Shown piece after piece: positions 47,052 through 55,005 of a stretch of 64,000 nucleotides of DNA. The number at the start of each line of letters is the position of its first letter. The stretch's first letter is position 1. This stretch comes from Acidovorax sp. Lineage in GTDB: Bacteria > Pseudomonadota > Gammaproteobacteria > Burkholderiales > Burkholderiaceae_C. A model generated the notes under the pieces. That model saw only the letters and a list, made by a program, of their open reading frames with translations, did not search any database and was not told the DNA's origin. Location of the stretch: assembly GCF_027492855.1 (NCBI RefSeq), contig NZ_JAPUDY010000022.1:42628-106627 (forward strand). Reading direction: 5' to 3'. The translations under genes and the position numbers were made by a program.

Positions 47052-47489
47052 CTGGAGCGCAAGTAGATACCCACGCAAGAACTTGATGTTGGCGAGCCGC
47101 GGCGTACGGATTTCCTTCTCAGTTCTCTTTTGAAATCGCCAGCCCTTCTCCAGCACATACGCGTTTGCAGCGGCAAACTTTGCCGCATATTCGTCAGCGT
47201 AGCGATCCAGGAATGCCTGGGTTTTGACCTCCACGAGGTCTCGAGGAGGCTCAACCCCATCCGATCCCGGATGAAACCGCACAAGCAGATCTGGGACATA
47301 CGAGCGCCCGTCAGGCAAAGGGATCTCAACAGGCTGTGCTTCATACCCCGACACACGGGGATCGAAGTCCAAAAGGAGCATGAAATCCTTCTCAAGTGTG
47401 GACTCGAATTCCACCATTTCCGCGGAAAGGGCTGTTGCATGGCGGCCAGTGACGAAGAGATAATTCTTTGGAACTTTGCGAACGGGCAT
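47046..47489 (-). pseudogene. tnsA: tnsA fragment: Tn7-like TnsA endonuclease, C-terminally truncated
   Basis: About 145 residues of TnsA-type sequence from the ATG at 47489. The restriction-like nuclease core is intact: FESTLEKDFMLLLDFDPRV (residues 28-46, active-site Glu33), YEAQPVEIPLPDGRSYVPD (Asp67) and LVEVK (Glu87, Lys89), then NIKFLRGYL. Past that point the frame simply reads the antisense of the epimerase gene for 90 residues, so the TnsC-binding C-terminus is lost. It is transcribed inward from the right transposon end, as tnsA is in Tn7. Confidence 0.82.
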
Positions 47490-47524
47490 GCATGGCCCTC
47501 CCGGCCAACCAGCGCGACCGATCC

Positions 47525-47617
47525 AGTCGCACCTACTTCGCTACTAATTCTCACCTACTTCGAGCTAGCATGCCAAATATTTCACGCGATTTTCTCATTA
47601 ACTTCGAAACGAAGACA
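47525..47617 (-). repeat. Right end of the Tn7-like element with three sites
   Basis: Read inward on the minus strand: TGTCTTCGTT, then TCGAAGTTAATGAGAAAATC (47588-47607), then after a gap TCGAAGTAGGTGAGAATTA (47545-47563) and CGAAGTAGGTGCGACT (47525-47540). The first unit matches the left terminal unit at 19 of 20 bases. The sites are spaced further apart than at the left end, an asymmetry also seen in Tn7. Confidence 0.85.
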
Positions 47618-47671
47618 GTCTGAGAGATTGGGCACCCGGCCTCTCCCCGCATCGCAAAAAAGGGCAGCACC

Positions 47672-48376
47672 ATGAACGCCCTCGACCAGATCTCCCTGCG
47701 CCGCTATGGCGCCTCTCCCGGCAGCCACAGCCACGACCATTTCCAGGTCCTGCTGGGCCTGTCCGGCGCGCTGGAACTGGAAGTCGAAGGGCGTGGCGTG
47801 CGGGTCGCATCCGGCAGCGGCTGTGTGATTGCCCCTGGGTACCGCCACGACTTTGAATCCACCCATGGCAGCCTGTGCCTGGTGCTCGACAGCGCGCACC
47901 CGGCCTGGGCACAGTGTGCGGGCCTGCGCGGTGCCGTGGTGCCCCCGGCCCAGGCGCTACCGCTGGTGCACTACCTGGCCAGCGCGCTGCAGCAGGGCCG
48001 CCCGCTGGCGCAGGCCCATGGCCCGGCGCTGCTGCGCGAGGCCTGGCTGGCCGATGGCCCTGAGCCCGCACCACTATCCTCAGCACGCCGCCGCACCGTG
48101 GACTGGCATGCGCTGCAGCAATGGGCGGCCCGGCAGTGGCACACCGATCTGACGGTGGCCGACCTGGCTGCGCAGGTACATCTGAGCCCCAGCCAATTTG
48201 CCGCGCGCTGCCGCGACGAACAAGGCATGGGCGCCATGGCCTGGCTGCGCAGCCAGCGCCTGGCGCAGGCCCGGCTGCTGCGCGGCAGTGGCATGGCGGT
48301 GGCCGAAGTGGCCCGGCGCACGGGCTACCACTCGCCGTCGGCACTGACCGCCGCGCTGCGCCGCACCGGCCATTGA
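47672..48376 (+). CDS. AraC-family transcriptional regulator
   Basis: 234 residues: an N-terminal cupin-like sensor (SHSHDHFQVLLGLSGALELEVEGRGVRVASGSGCVIAPGYRHDF) and a C-terminal pair of helix-turn-helix motifs (LTVADLAAQVHLSPSQFAARCRDEQGMGAMAWLRSQRLAQARLLRGSGMAVAEVARRTGYHSPSALTAALRRTG). It is the first chromosomal gene after the transposon and lies about 50 bases from the original lipA end. It probably regulates the exporter gene that follows. Confidence 0.92.
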   Translation: MNALDQISLRRYGASPGSHSHDHFQVLLGLSGALELEVEGRGVRVASGSGCVIAPGYRHDFESTHGSLCLVLDSAHPAWAQCAGLRGAVVPPAQALPLVHYLASALQQGRPLAQAHGPALLREAWLADGPEPAPLSSARRRTVDWHALQQWAARQWHTDLTVADLAAQVHLSPSQFAARCRDEQGMGAMAWLRSQRLAQARLLRGSGMAVAEVARRTGYHSPSALTAALRRTGH

Positions 48377-48447
48377 TGCCATTAGCGCCATTAGTGCGCG
48401 ACGATTCACCATCGTTGCGCGACGGCCCGCGCGCTTAAGCTCAGGCC

Positions 48448-49281
48448 ATGCAAGCCAACCTCTATGCCCTGGGCGCCATCATCTTGTGGGCCTCTCTCGC
48501 TTCGCTGGGTGTGTCGCTCACCCACGTTCCGCCGTTCCTGCTCACGGGCATCGCACTCATCATCGGCAGCGTGCCGGCCTGGCCATTCGTGCTGCGCGAT
48601 CCATCGCAGTGGCGCATTCCGTTGCGCACGCTGGCTCTGGGGGTGTATGGGCTGTTCGCGTACCACTTTCTGCTGTTCATCGCGCTGCGCCATGCGCCGC
48701 CGGTCGAGGCCAACCTGGTCAACTACCTGTGGCCGCTGTTCATCGTGGTGCTGTCGCCCGTGGTGCTGCCCGGTGTGGCGCTGCGCCTGCCACATGTGTT
48801 GGCGGCGCTGCTGGGTTTTGGGGGTGCGGCCATCGCCATCGTGGGCGGGCGCGAGCTGAGCGGCACACTGGCCTGGGGCTATCTGCCCGCGCTGGCGGCG
48901 GCGTTCATCTGGTCCACGTATTCGCTGCTCACCAAACGCGTGGCGGCCTTTCCGACCACGGCCATTGGGCTGTTCGGGCTGGTGTCGGGCGTGCTGTCGC
49001 TGCTGTGCCATGTGGCGCTAGAGCCCGCCGCAAGCCTGCAGTCGCGCGACTGGGCGCTGCTGGCCGCAATGGGCCTGGGGCCGCTGGGGGCGTCGTTCTT
49101 TCTGTGGGACAAGGCGCTCAAGCTCGGGGATGCGCGCCACATCGGCATCCTGAGCTACCTCACGCCGCTGCTGTCCACCGCGCTGCTGATTGTGGTGAGT
49201 GGCCGCCCCTTTACCTGGAGCATTGCGCTGGCGACGGTGATGATCATCAGCGCCGCCATCATGGGCATGCGGGCGCGCTGA
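48448..49281 (+). CDS. EamA/DMT-family transporter
   Basis: 277 residues with ten predicted membrane helices in two EamA repeats. ALGAIILWASLASLGVSL opens the first, PALAAAFIWSTYSLLTKRV opens the second, and LGPLGASFFLWDKALKLGDARHIGILSYLTPLLSTALLIV is the typical end. The order of motifs resembles YddG-like aromatic amino acid or metabolite exporters. Substrate not known. It is co-directional with the AraC gene. Confidence 0.9.
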   Translation: MQANLYALGAIILWASLASLGVSLTHVPPFLLTGIALIIGSVPAWPFVLRDPSQWRIPLRTLALGVYGLFAYHFLLFIALRHAPPVEANLVNYLWPLFIVVLSPVVLPGVALRLPHVLAALLGFGGAAIAIVGGRELSGTLAWGYLPALAAAFIWSTYSLLTKRVAAFPTTAIGLFGLVSGVLSLLCHVALEPAASLQSRDWALLAAMGLGPLGASFFLWDKALKLGDARHIGILSYLTPLLSTALLIVVSGRPFTWSIALATVMIISAAIMGMRAR

Positions 49282-49345
49282 ATTTTCAAGAAAAATAGGC
49301 TGCCAGCGCTTATCCAATAAGCGCTAGCAGCTATCAATTTTGATG
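49282..49345. repeat. Dispersed palindromic repeat, copy C (best-preserved copy)
   Basis: AAAATAGGCTGCCAGCGCTTATCCAATAAGCGCTAGCAGCTATCAATTTTGAT. The core CAGCGCTTAT-CCA-ATAAGCGCTAG forms a perfect hairpin and the outer ATAGGCTGC/GCAGCTAT pairs too. It fills the gap between the convergent exporter and ptsI genes, so it probably serves as a two-way terminator. Confidence 0.7.
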
Positions 49346-49349
49346 ATCC

Positions 49350-51107
49350 TTACGACGCCAGCAGCGCCGCAGGTTCATCGCCGTCGAGCACCTGCTGCGC
49401 CCAGGGCGCGAGCTTGCGGGTGTCGGCGCGCAGCACTTCCTGCTTGACGGCCAGTATCTGCGCGGGGTGCATGGAGAAGCTGCGCAGGCCCAGGCCCAGC
49501 AGCAGGCGCGTCATGCTCACGTCGCCCGCCGTTTCACCACACACACACACGCTTTTGCCCTGGCGCTCGCCCTCGGCGATCACATCGCCCACCAGGCGCA
49601 GCACGGCGGGGTGCAGGGGGTCGTACAGGTGGGCCACGGCCTCATCGGCGCGGTCGATGGCCAGGGTGTACTGGATCAGGTCGTTGGTGCCGATGGACAA
49701 AAAGTCGAAATACTTGAGAAAGGTGCGCACCATGAGCGCGGCGGCGGGCACTTCGATCATCGCGCCCAGTTGCACCGGGCCATAGGGCTCGCCGCGCGCG
49801 TCCAGCTCGGCGCGGGCCAGGTCGACCTGGGCGAGCGTCTGCTGGATCTCGTGCGTGTGCGCCAGCATGGGGAACAGCAGGTTGACCTTGCCATGCGCCG
49901 CCGCACGCAGCACAGCGCGCAGTTGGGTGCGGAACATGGCCGGGTCTGCCAGGCTCCAGCGGATGGCGCGCAGGCCCAGGGCCGGGTTCAGGTAGTTGTC
50001 CTTGTGGGCCTTGTTGTCGAGCGGCTTGTCGGCCCCCACGTCGATGGTGCGGATGGTGACGGGCAGGCCTTGCATGCCGTCGATGGCCTCGCAGTAAGCG
50101 CTGTATTGTTCGTCTTCGCCGGGCAGGTTGCCCGTTTTGCCCATGAACAGGAATTCGCTGCGGAACAGGCCCACACCCAGGGCCCCGGCGCGCACGGCGG
50201 TGGCAGCGTCGCCAGGTTGTTCGATGTTGGCCAACAGCTCGATCTTGTGGCCGTCGAGGGTGATGGCGGGCGTGTGGCGCAGCCGCGCCAGGCGCTCGCG
50301 CTCCAGCTCCACCTGGCGCTGGCGAAAGCCATATTCGGCCAGGATGATGGGCGAGGGGTCAACGATGACCACGCCCGCGTCGCCGTCGATGATGACCCAG
50401 TCGTCTTGCCGCACCAGTTGGCTCGCGGCACGCGCGCCGACCACGGCGGGGATGTCCATGCTGCGCGCGACGATGGCGGTGTGGCTGGTCTTGCCACCCA
50501 CGTCGGTCACGAAACCGGCGAACACGCTTTGTTTGAACTGCAGCATGTCGGCGGGCGAGAGGTCGTGCGCCACCAGCACCAGGGGCACGTCTACCGTGTC
50601 GTCGAGCAGCAAATCTTGCTGCGTCTTGCGGCGCGGGCTGCTGGCGGGCGGCGCCACGGGGCTGGCCACGCCTTTCATGTAGCGCAGGATGCGTTCGACC
50701 ACCTGTTCGAGGTCGGCCTTGCGCTCGCGCAGGTACTCGTCTTCCATCTCGTCGAACTGGCGCGCGATGACTTCGAGCTGCGTGGTCAGCGCCCACTCGG
50801 CGTTGTACAGGCGTTCGGTGATCCAGTGCTTGACGCCGCCCGTGAGGGCCTCGTCCTGCAGCAGCATCAGGTGCACGTCGAGCAGCGCGGTGAGCTCGTG
50901 CGGCGCATCGGTGGGCATGTCGGTCTGCAGGCGCTGCAGTTCCTCGACCACGGCATTGCGGCCCTGGCGCACCCGCTCGATCTCGCGCTCGATCTGGTCG
51001 GGCTCTACGAAATAATGCGCAACGTCCACACGGCTCGATGCCACCAACACCGCACGCCCAATGGCAATGCCGCGCGCGACTGCAAGACCGTGGACGGAGA
51101 AGGTCAT
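49350..51107 (-). CDS. ptsI: PTS phosphoenolpyruvate-protein phosphotransferase (enzyme I)
   Basis: 585 residues. Phosphorylates HPr from phosphoenolpyruvate. The phospho-histidine loop is GGKTSHTAIVARSM, the substrate-binding domain has GLFRSEFLFMG, and the Mg/PEP site includes the C-terminal FFSIGTNDLIQYTLAIDRADE-like stretch and CVCGETAGD. It is encoded with HPr and an EIIA but no EIIB/EIIC gene, consistent with a regulatory PTS. Confidence 0.96.
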   Translation of the reverse strand: MTFSVHGLAVARGIAIGRAVLVASSRVDVAHYFVEPDQIEREIERVRQGRNAVVEELQRLQTDMPTDAPHELTALLDVHLMLLQDEALTGGVKHWITERLYNAEWALTTQLEVIARQFDEMEDEYLRERKADLEQVVERILRYMKGVASPVAPPASSPRRKTQQDLLLDDTVDVPLVLVAHDLSPADMLQFKQSVFAGFVTDVGGKTSHTAIVARSMDIPAVVGARAASQLVRQDDWVIIDGDAGVVIVDPSPIILAEYGFRQRQVELERERLARLRHTPAITLDGHKIELLANIEQPGDAATAVRAGALGVGLFRSEFLFMGKTGNLPGEDEQYSAYCEAIDGMQGLPVTIRTIDVGADKPLDNKAHKDNYLNPALGLRAIRWSLADPAMFRTQLRAVLRAAAHGKVNLLFPMLAHTHEIQQTLAQVDLARAELDARGEPYGPVQLGAMIEVPAAALMVRTFLKYFDFLSIGTNDLIQYTLAIDRADEAVAHLYDPLHPAVLRLVGDVIAEGERQGKSVCVCGETAGDVSMTRLLLGLGLRSFSMHPAQILAVKQEVLRADTRKLAPWAQQVLDGDEPAALLAS

Positions 51108-51154
51108 GTTTTTATGGGTTCACAACAGGGCCAAAAAATACGGGGCTGGCAGAC

Positions 51155-51424
51155 TCATTCGCCTTCGCCAAACTTGTCGTTGATCAGCGCCAGCAGGGCA
51201 TCCATGGCCTCCTGCTCGCGGTCGCCGTTGGTTTCCAGCTCCACTTCAGAGCCCATGCCCGCGGCCAGCATCATCACGCCCATGATGCTCTTGGCGTTGA
51301 TGCGGCGCTCGCCACGGCTCATGAAAACGTCGCAGGGGAAGCTGCCCGCCAGCTTGGTGAGCTTGGCTGAGGCGCGGGCATGCAGGCCCAATTTATTGCT
51401 GATGGTCGTACGGGTCTTGATCAT
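51155..51424 (-). CDS. ptsH: PTS phosphocarrier protein HPr
   Basis: 89 residues. The active His lies in NKLGLHARASAKL and the regulatory Ser in NAKSIMGVMMLA. HPr passes phosphate from enzyme I to EIIA. The start lies 32 nt inside the end of the EIIA gene, so the two are read in different frames across the overlap. Confidence 0.96.
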   Translation of the reverse strand: MIKTRTTISNKLGLHARASAKLTKLAGSFPCDVFMSRGERRINAKSIMGVMMLAAGMGSEVELETNGDREQEAMDALLALINDKFGEGE

Positions 51425-51845
51425 GTCGGTTTCGGCGGTTCTGGTTCTGCGGCGCGGAGATGGCCACCTGCATCACCCCTTGCGTGCCACCCACCACGGC
51501 GCGGGTGACCACGGAGTCGAGTGGCTCGGCCCGGTAGCTCACGGCACGCAGCAGCATTGGCAGGTTGACGCCCGTGACCAGGCGCGAGCGCACGCCATCC
51601 ACCAGGCGCTGCGCAACGTTGCAGGGCGTGGCGCCAAATACATCGGTCAGCACCAGGGTGGTGTCCGTGCCCAATTGCTCCAGAAGGATGCGTGCCTGGG
51701 CCAGCGACTCTTCAGGGGGCTGGTTGGGCAACACGTCCAGGGCGGCCACGCTGTCGCCACTGTCGGGAAACACGTGCAGCGCACATTCGCGCAGCGCGTG
51801 GGCCAGCGGGGCGTGGGCAATGATGAGGATGCTGGTGGTGCTCAT
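51393..51845 (-). CDS. PTS EIIA component, mannose/fructose family
   Basis: 150 residues. The phospho-His is in LIIAHAPLAHAL near residue 10, and TTLVLTDVFGATPCNVAQRL is the family's second signature. In beta-proteobacteria such EIIA proteins, coded beside HPr and enzyme I without permeases, are thought to sense carbon or nitrogen state. The start overlaps the MFS stop by 4 nt. The Asn/Arg/Gln-rich tail arises where the gene overlaps ptsH. Confidence 0.9.
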   Translation of the reverse strand: MSTTSILIIAHAPLAHALRECALHVFPDSGDSVAALDVLPNQPPEESLAQARILLEQLGTDTTLVLTDVFGATPCNVAQRLVDGVRSRLVTGVNLPMLLRAVSYRAEPLDSVVTRAVVGGTQGVMQVAISAPQNQNRRNRHDQDPYDHQQ

Positions 51846-53098
51846 GGTGCAGGGGTTGACAGCACATTATGGCGCCGCCCCCGCAGCAGGAACCACGCAT
51901 AGGCGCTGGCGTTGCACGCCAGGTACACCGCCATGGCCGCCTTAAAGGCGGGCACCGTGTCCAAACCGGCAGCGGCAAAGGCATCCACCGCCAGGCCAAT
52001 GCCCCACTGCACCACAAACACGCCCGCAAAAATCACCAGGTTGTAGGCCGACAGCGCACGCCCCGCCAGCGCCTGCGGAAACGCCATCGCCACGGCAGGC
52101 TGCGACAGCGACACGAAGGTGCACGACACGCAGAACAAGGCCCAGGCACCGCCCCCCGCCTGCGGCCCGGCCAGGATGATGCCCAGCAACACCACCAGGC
52201 ACAGCGGCAGGCCCATTGCCATGAGCCGATCGGCGCCAAAACCCTTGCGCAGCAGCCAGGGGTTGAGCATGCCCCAGCTCCAGAACGTGCACAGCATGGA
52301 CACATTGATCCAGAACAGCCCGGTGGCCGCCTCCAGGGCGGTGTAACCCGCCACACGCTGCATCCACGGCCCGGCCCACAGCGTCTGCATGGCGACCATG
52401 CCGCCGTAGCAAAAGAAACCCAGGGGCGCCAGGCGCTGAAAATAGGGATGGCGCCACACCACGCCGTAACCCTGGGGCACGGCAACAGCATCGGCATCGG
52501 CAGGTTTTTCGCTGGCCGCGCCCCAGCCTGGCACCCAGATGGCGATGACCACCATCGACAGTGCGATCAGCACCGCCAGCCCCCAGAACAGCGGGCGCCA
52601 GCCCACCAGCGGCAGCGCCCATTGCACCGGCAGGGTAGAGGCCACCATACCCAGCGAACCGGTCATCAGCATCCACGAATTCGCCCGCATCTGGGCCACG
52701 GGCTCCAGCCAGCGGCGATAGCCCGTGAGCGGCGCCATCAGGCAGGCGCTGACACCCGCGCCGCACAGCACGCGCCCGGCCAGCAGACCAGAGAAGCCGG
52801 TGGCGGCCGAGAACACAAAGCTGCCCACCACGGCCACGCCCAGAAAGCCCAGCGCCACCTTCTTGGGGCCATGGCGGTCCAACCAGGCACCCAGCGGCAG
52901 TTGCGTGGCCGCAAAGCCCAGAAAATACCCACCCGCCAGCAACCCCAGGTCGCGGGCCTGCAGGCTGAACTCCTCTGCCAGCGTGGGCGCCAAGGTGGCC
53001 GTGACGGCCCGCACCAGCGCCGACAGAAAGTAGGCAAAGGCAAATGCCAGGAAAACGATGATGGCCGCACGCCGCGGCAGCACGCTGCTGCCGCTCAT
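51842..53098 (-). CDS. MFS transporter
   Basis: 418 residues with twelve hydrophobic segments. The A-motif loop between helices 2 and 3 is GAWLDRHGPKKVALG, and RVLCGAGVSACLMAPLTGYRRW corresponds to the helix 4-5 region. The closest general group is the nitrate/sugar/phthalate-like MFS set (ACS type), but the substrate is unknown. It is coupled by 4-nt overlaps to the lipoprotein gene before it and the EIIA gene after it. Confidence 0.88.
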   Translation of the reverse strand: MSGSSVLPRRAAIIVFLAFAFAYFLSALVRAVTATLAPTLAEEFSLQARDLGLLAGGYFLGFAATQLPLGAWLDRHGPKKVALGFLGVAVVGSFVFSAATGFSGLLAGRVLCGAGVSACLMAPLTGYRRWLEPVAQMRANSWMLMTGSLGMVASTLPVQWALPLVGWRPLFWGLAVLIALSMVVIAIWVPGWGAASEKPADADAVAVPQGYGVVWRHPYFQRLAPLGFFCYGGMVAMQTLWAGPWMQRVAGYTALEAATGLFWINVSMLCTFWSWGMLNPWLLRKGFGADRLMAMGLPLCLVVLLGIILAGPQAGGGAWALFCVSCTFVSLSQPAVAMAFPQALAGRALSAYNLVIFAGVFVVQWGIGLAVDAFAAAGLDTVPAFKAAMAVYLACNASAYAWFLLRGRRHNVLSTPAP

Positions 53099-53631
53099 GG
53101 CAACACCAGTCCGGCGAAGAACTGGTCGGCCACCTCAGGCCGGGGCTTTGGGCTATAGACCACCGCGTGGTACAGCCGCACCTGGGTGCCCGCCGCACGC
53201 GCAAACCACACGGCCTGCGCCGTGACCGCGCTGCCGTCGGCACGTTGCCCCTGGGCCACGGTGCGCACCGATTGCGGCAGCGCCAAGGTGCCGCGCGGCG
53301 CGTAGGGTATGTCTTTGGCACTGGCGGCCGCGCCAGCGCCCAGCCGCGCCAAAGCAGCAGCCCGCCAGTGTGTGAGCGCCGTGCCCACCTGGGCCGGGTC
53401 GGCCAGCACCGCGTGGGACACCGCAAACGTCGCGCCGTCAGCATCGCAGCCCGCCATGCTCAGCTCCACGGGCACACCAGCCAGCTCCACAGTGCGGGTG
53501 GCCTGGTCGGGTTTGCACGGCAGGGTGATGGTGAGGTCCGCCTCGGGCAGCGGCACGGTGCGCCAATTCAGCGCGGGGCTGCAGCCCGCGAGCAACAGCA
53601 GGGCAGCAGCCCCGGTCAGTGTCCATTTCAT
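53095..53631 (-). CDS. Hypothetical lipoprotein
   Basis: 178 residues from the ATG at 53631. The signal peptide ends in the lipobox LLAGC (Cys17), so the mature protein should be membrane-anchored. The rest is a mixed alpha-beta domain (DLTITLPCKPDQATRTVELAGVPVELSMAGCDADGATFAVSHAVL ... QVRLYHAVVYSPKPRPEVADQFFAGLVL). Not recognised. It begins the operon with the MFS, EIIA, HPr and enzyme I genes. A longer upstream frame lacks the signal context. Confidence 0.7.
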   Translation of the reverse strand: MKWTLTGAAALLLLAGCSPALNWRTVPLPEADLTITLPCKPDQATRTVELAGVPVELSMAGCDADGATFAVSHAVLADPAQVGTALTHWRAAALARLGAGAAASAKDIPYAPRGTLALPQSVRTVAQGQRADGSAVTAQAVWFARAAGTQVRLYHAVVYSPKPRPEVADQFFAGLVLP

Positions 53632-53780
53632 CGGGGAATTATCGGCAGTGCGGCCCCAGGCCGTGTGCCGCCTCGCGCTTTGCCCCCGAACTTTCGCGGG
53701 CGGGCTGACTCCACCCTTGCTGGGCGCCCCCTCCGGCACAATAACGGGCGGGGTCTCAGCCCCTTCGTTTTTTGGGATGG

Positions 53781-54296
53781 ATGGTGAAAGTCATGGCGAT
53801 CAAACATTGGGCAGCAGGTGTGGCAGTGGCGGCGTTCGTGGCCGTGGGCGCCTATGTGTACCTGGACACGGGCCGCGCAGAAGCGCCCGCATCGACCTTC
53901 GTGCTGCTGGACGGCACGAGCCAGTCCACCGCCGACATGAAGGGCAAGGTCACCCTGGTGAATTTCTGGGCCACAAGCTGCACCACCTGCGTGGCCGAGA
54001 TGCCCGAGATCATCGCCACCTACAACAAATACAACAGCAAGGGCTTCGACACCCTGGCCGTGGCCATGAGCTATGACCCGCCCAGCTACGTGGTGAACTT
54101 TGCCGAAACGCGCAAGCTGCCGTTCAAGGTGGCCATCGACAACACCGGCAACGTGGCCAAGGCCTGGGGCGACGTGCGGCTCACGCCCTCAACCTTCATC
54201 GTCAACAAACGCGGCGAAATCGTCAAAACCTACGTGGGCGCGCCCAACTTCCCCGAGCTGCACCAGCTCATCGAGAAGCTGCTGGCCGAGACCTGA
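53781..54296 (+). CDS. TlpA-like thioredoxin-fold protein
   Basis: About 171 residues. An N-terminal membrane anchor or signal (AAGVAVAAFVAVGAYVYL) is followed by a thioredoxin domain with the redox motif WATSCTTC (Cys67 and Cys70), the cis-Pro loop RLTPSTFIV and a C-terminal helix. It should act in the periplasm on disulfides, for example in cytochrome c maturation. The cytochrome genes downstream fit that role. An ATG four codons later is an equal alternative start. Confidence 0.9.
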   Translation: MVKVMAIKHWAAGVAVAAFVAVGAYVYLDTGRAEAPASTFVLLDGTSQSTADMKGKVTLVNFWATSCTTCVAEMPEIIATYNKYNSKGFDTLAVAMSYDPPSYVVNFAETRKLPFKVAIDNTGNVAKAWGDVRLTPSTFIVNKRGEIVKTYVGAPNFPELHQLIEKLLAET

Positions 54297-54323
54297 CGAA
54301 GGCCACGCGCCCTGCCCATACAA

Positions 54324-54357
54324 CAAGGGGCTGATTTCGCATGAAATCAGCCCCTTG
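54324..54357 (+). terminator. Stem-loop terminator after the TlpA-like gene
   Basis: A perfect 15-bp stem, CAAGGGGCTGATTTC / GAAATCAGCCCCTTG, with a 4-base loop GCAT. There is no T run directly after it, but copy D of the palindromic repeat follows. It separates the gene from the convergent cytochrome c' gene. Confidence 0.6.
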
Positions 54358-54403
54358 CGCTTGATGAATAAGCGCTAACAGCTATTTATTTGATAGCAAA
54401 TTA
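54358..54403. repeat. Dispersed palindromic repeat, copy D
   Basis: GCGCTTGATGAATAAGCGCTAACAGCTATTTATTTGATAGCAAA. The GCGCTT...AAGCGC hairpin and the following AGCTATT...AATAGC-like part match copy C. It sits between convergent genes. Confidence 0.6.
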
Positions 54404-54856
54404 CTTGCCACGGTAGCTGTCGTGGCAGGCCTTGCAGCTGCCTGCGGTCGCACCAAAGGCGGTCTTGAGGTTGTCCAGGCTGCCCGTCTTGGCAGCGGCA
54501 GCGAGCTTGACGGCCTCGGCCTCCAGCTTGTCGGCATGCTCCTTGAACTTGGCCTGCTCGGTCCAGATCTCGGGCAGGGCCTTGGTGGGCGCGCCCTTGT
54601 CGGTGCCCGCACCAAAGCCCGCCCAAGGCAGCTTGGCCATCTGGGCCACCACCTCGGCATTCTCTTGCGCGGCCTTGGCATCAAACGGCGCGCGGCCGTT
54701 GGCCATGGCCCCAATGCGGCCAAAGTGCTGGCCCATCACAAAAAGCGCGCTCTGGCGGTATTTGATGGCGTCTTCGGCCTTGGCGAACTGGGCCGAGGCC
54801 GGGGCCGACAGCGTCAGCGTGGCGGCGGCGAGAGCAATTGCGGCAAATGCTTTCAT
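54401..54856 (-). CDS. Cytochrome c' (class II cytochrome c)
   Basis: 151 residues with a signal peptide (AAIALAAATLTLSAPASA). The mature part is a four-helix bundle (EDAIKYRQSALFVMGQHFGRIGAMANG is helix 1) with the haem-attachment motif CKACH near the C-terminus, the class II arrangement. Such proteins bind NO or CO or carry electrons in the periplasm. The neighbouring cytochrome b561, divergent from it, is a frequent partner. Confidence 0.94.
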   Translation of the reverse strand: MKAFAAIALAAATLTLSAPASAQFAKAEDAIKYRQSALFVMGQHFGRIGAMANGRAPFDAKAAQENAEVVAQMAKLPWAGFGAGTDKGAPTKALPEIWTEQAKFKEHADKLEAEAVKLAAAAKTGSLDNLKTAFGATAGSCKACHDSYRGK

Positions 54857-55005
54857 GGGAGATTTCCTTTGTCGTGAGGTGAATCAATATTTTTCTTCCC
54901 GATCGGAGTATGCCAATTTGCGGGCGATTTCGCAGACGGCGATCTTCCAGACGAGGCCAACCACCTTCACAATGCGGCCATCCGCCCTTCCCCACCCCTG
55001 CCGCC

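Larger units (their letters stand above)
19659..47617. mobile_element. Tn7-like transposon, 27,959 bp, inserted in the lipA stop codon
   Basis: Both ends read TGTC, six variable bases, then TCGAAGT(A/T)AATGAGAAAATC, in inverted orientation. Inside each end lie further related repeats resembling TnsB sites. The element is flanked on both sides by GTCTG (19654-19658 and 47618-47622), the 5-bp duplication expected of Tn7-type transposition. A tnsE-like gene lies at the left end and a truncated tnsA at the right. tnsB, tnsC and tnsD/tniQ are missing. About 25 kb between them is cargo with uptake, catabolic, sensory and regulatory genes. Confidence 0.88.

Noticed and set aside
47130-47675. Plus-strand 181-codon frame across the right transposon end
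   Set aside because: It is antisense to the tnsA fragment and crosses the terminal repeats. It resembles no known family.
54324-54357. 15-bp inverted repeat as a mobile element end
   Set aside because: The arms are only 4 bases apart and lie between convergent genes, so a transcription terminator or processing hairpin explains them.
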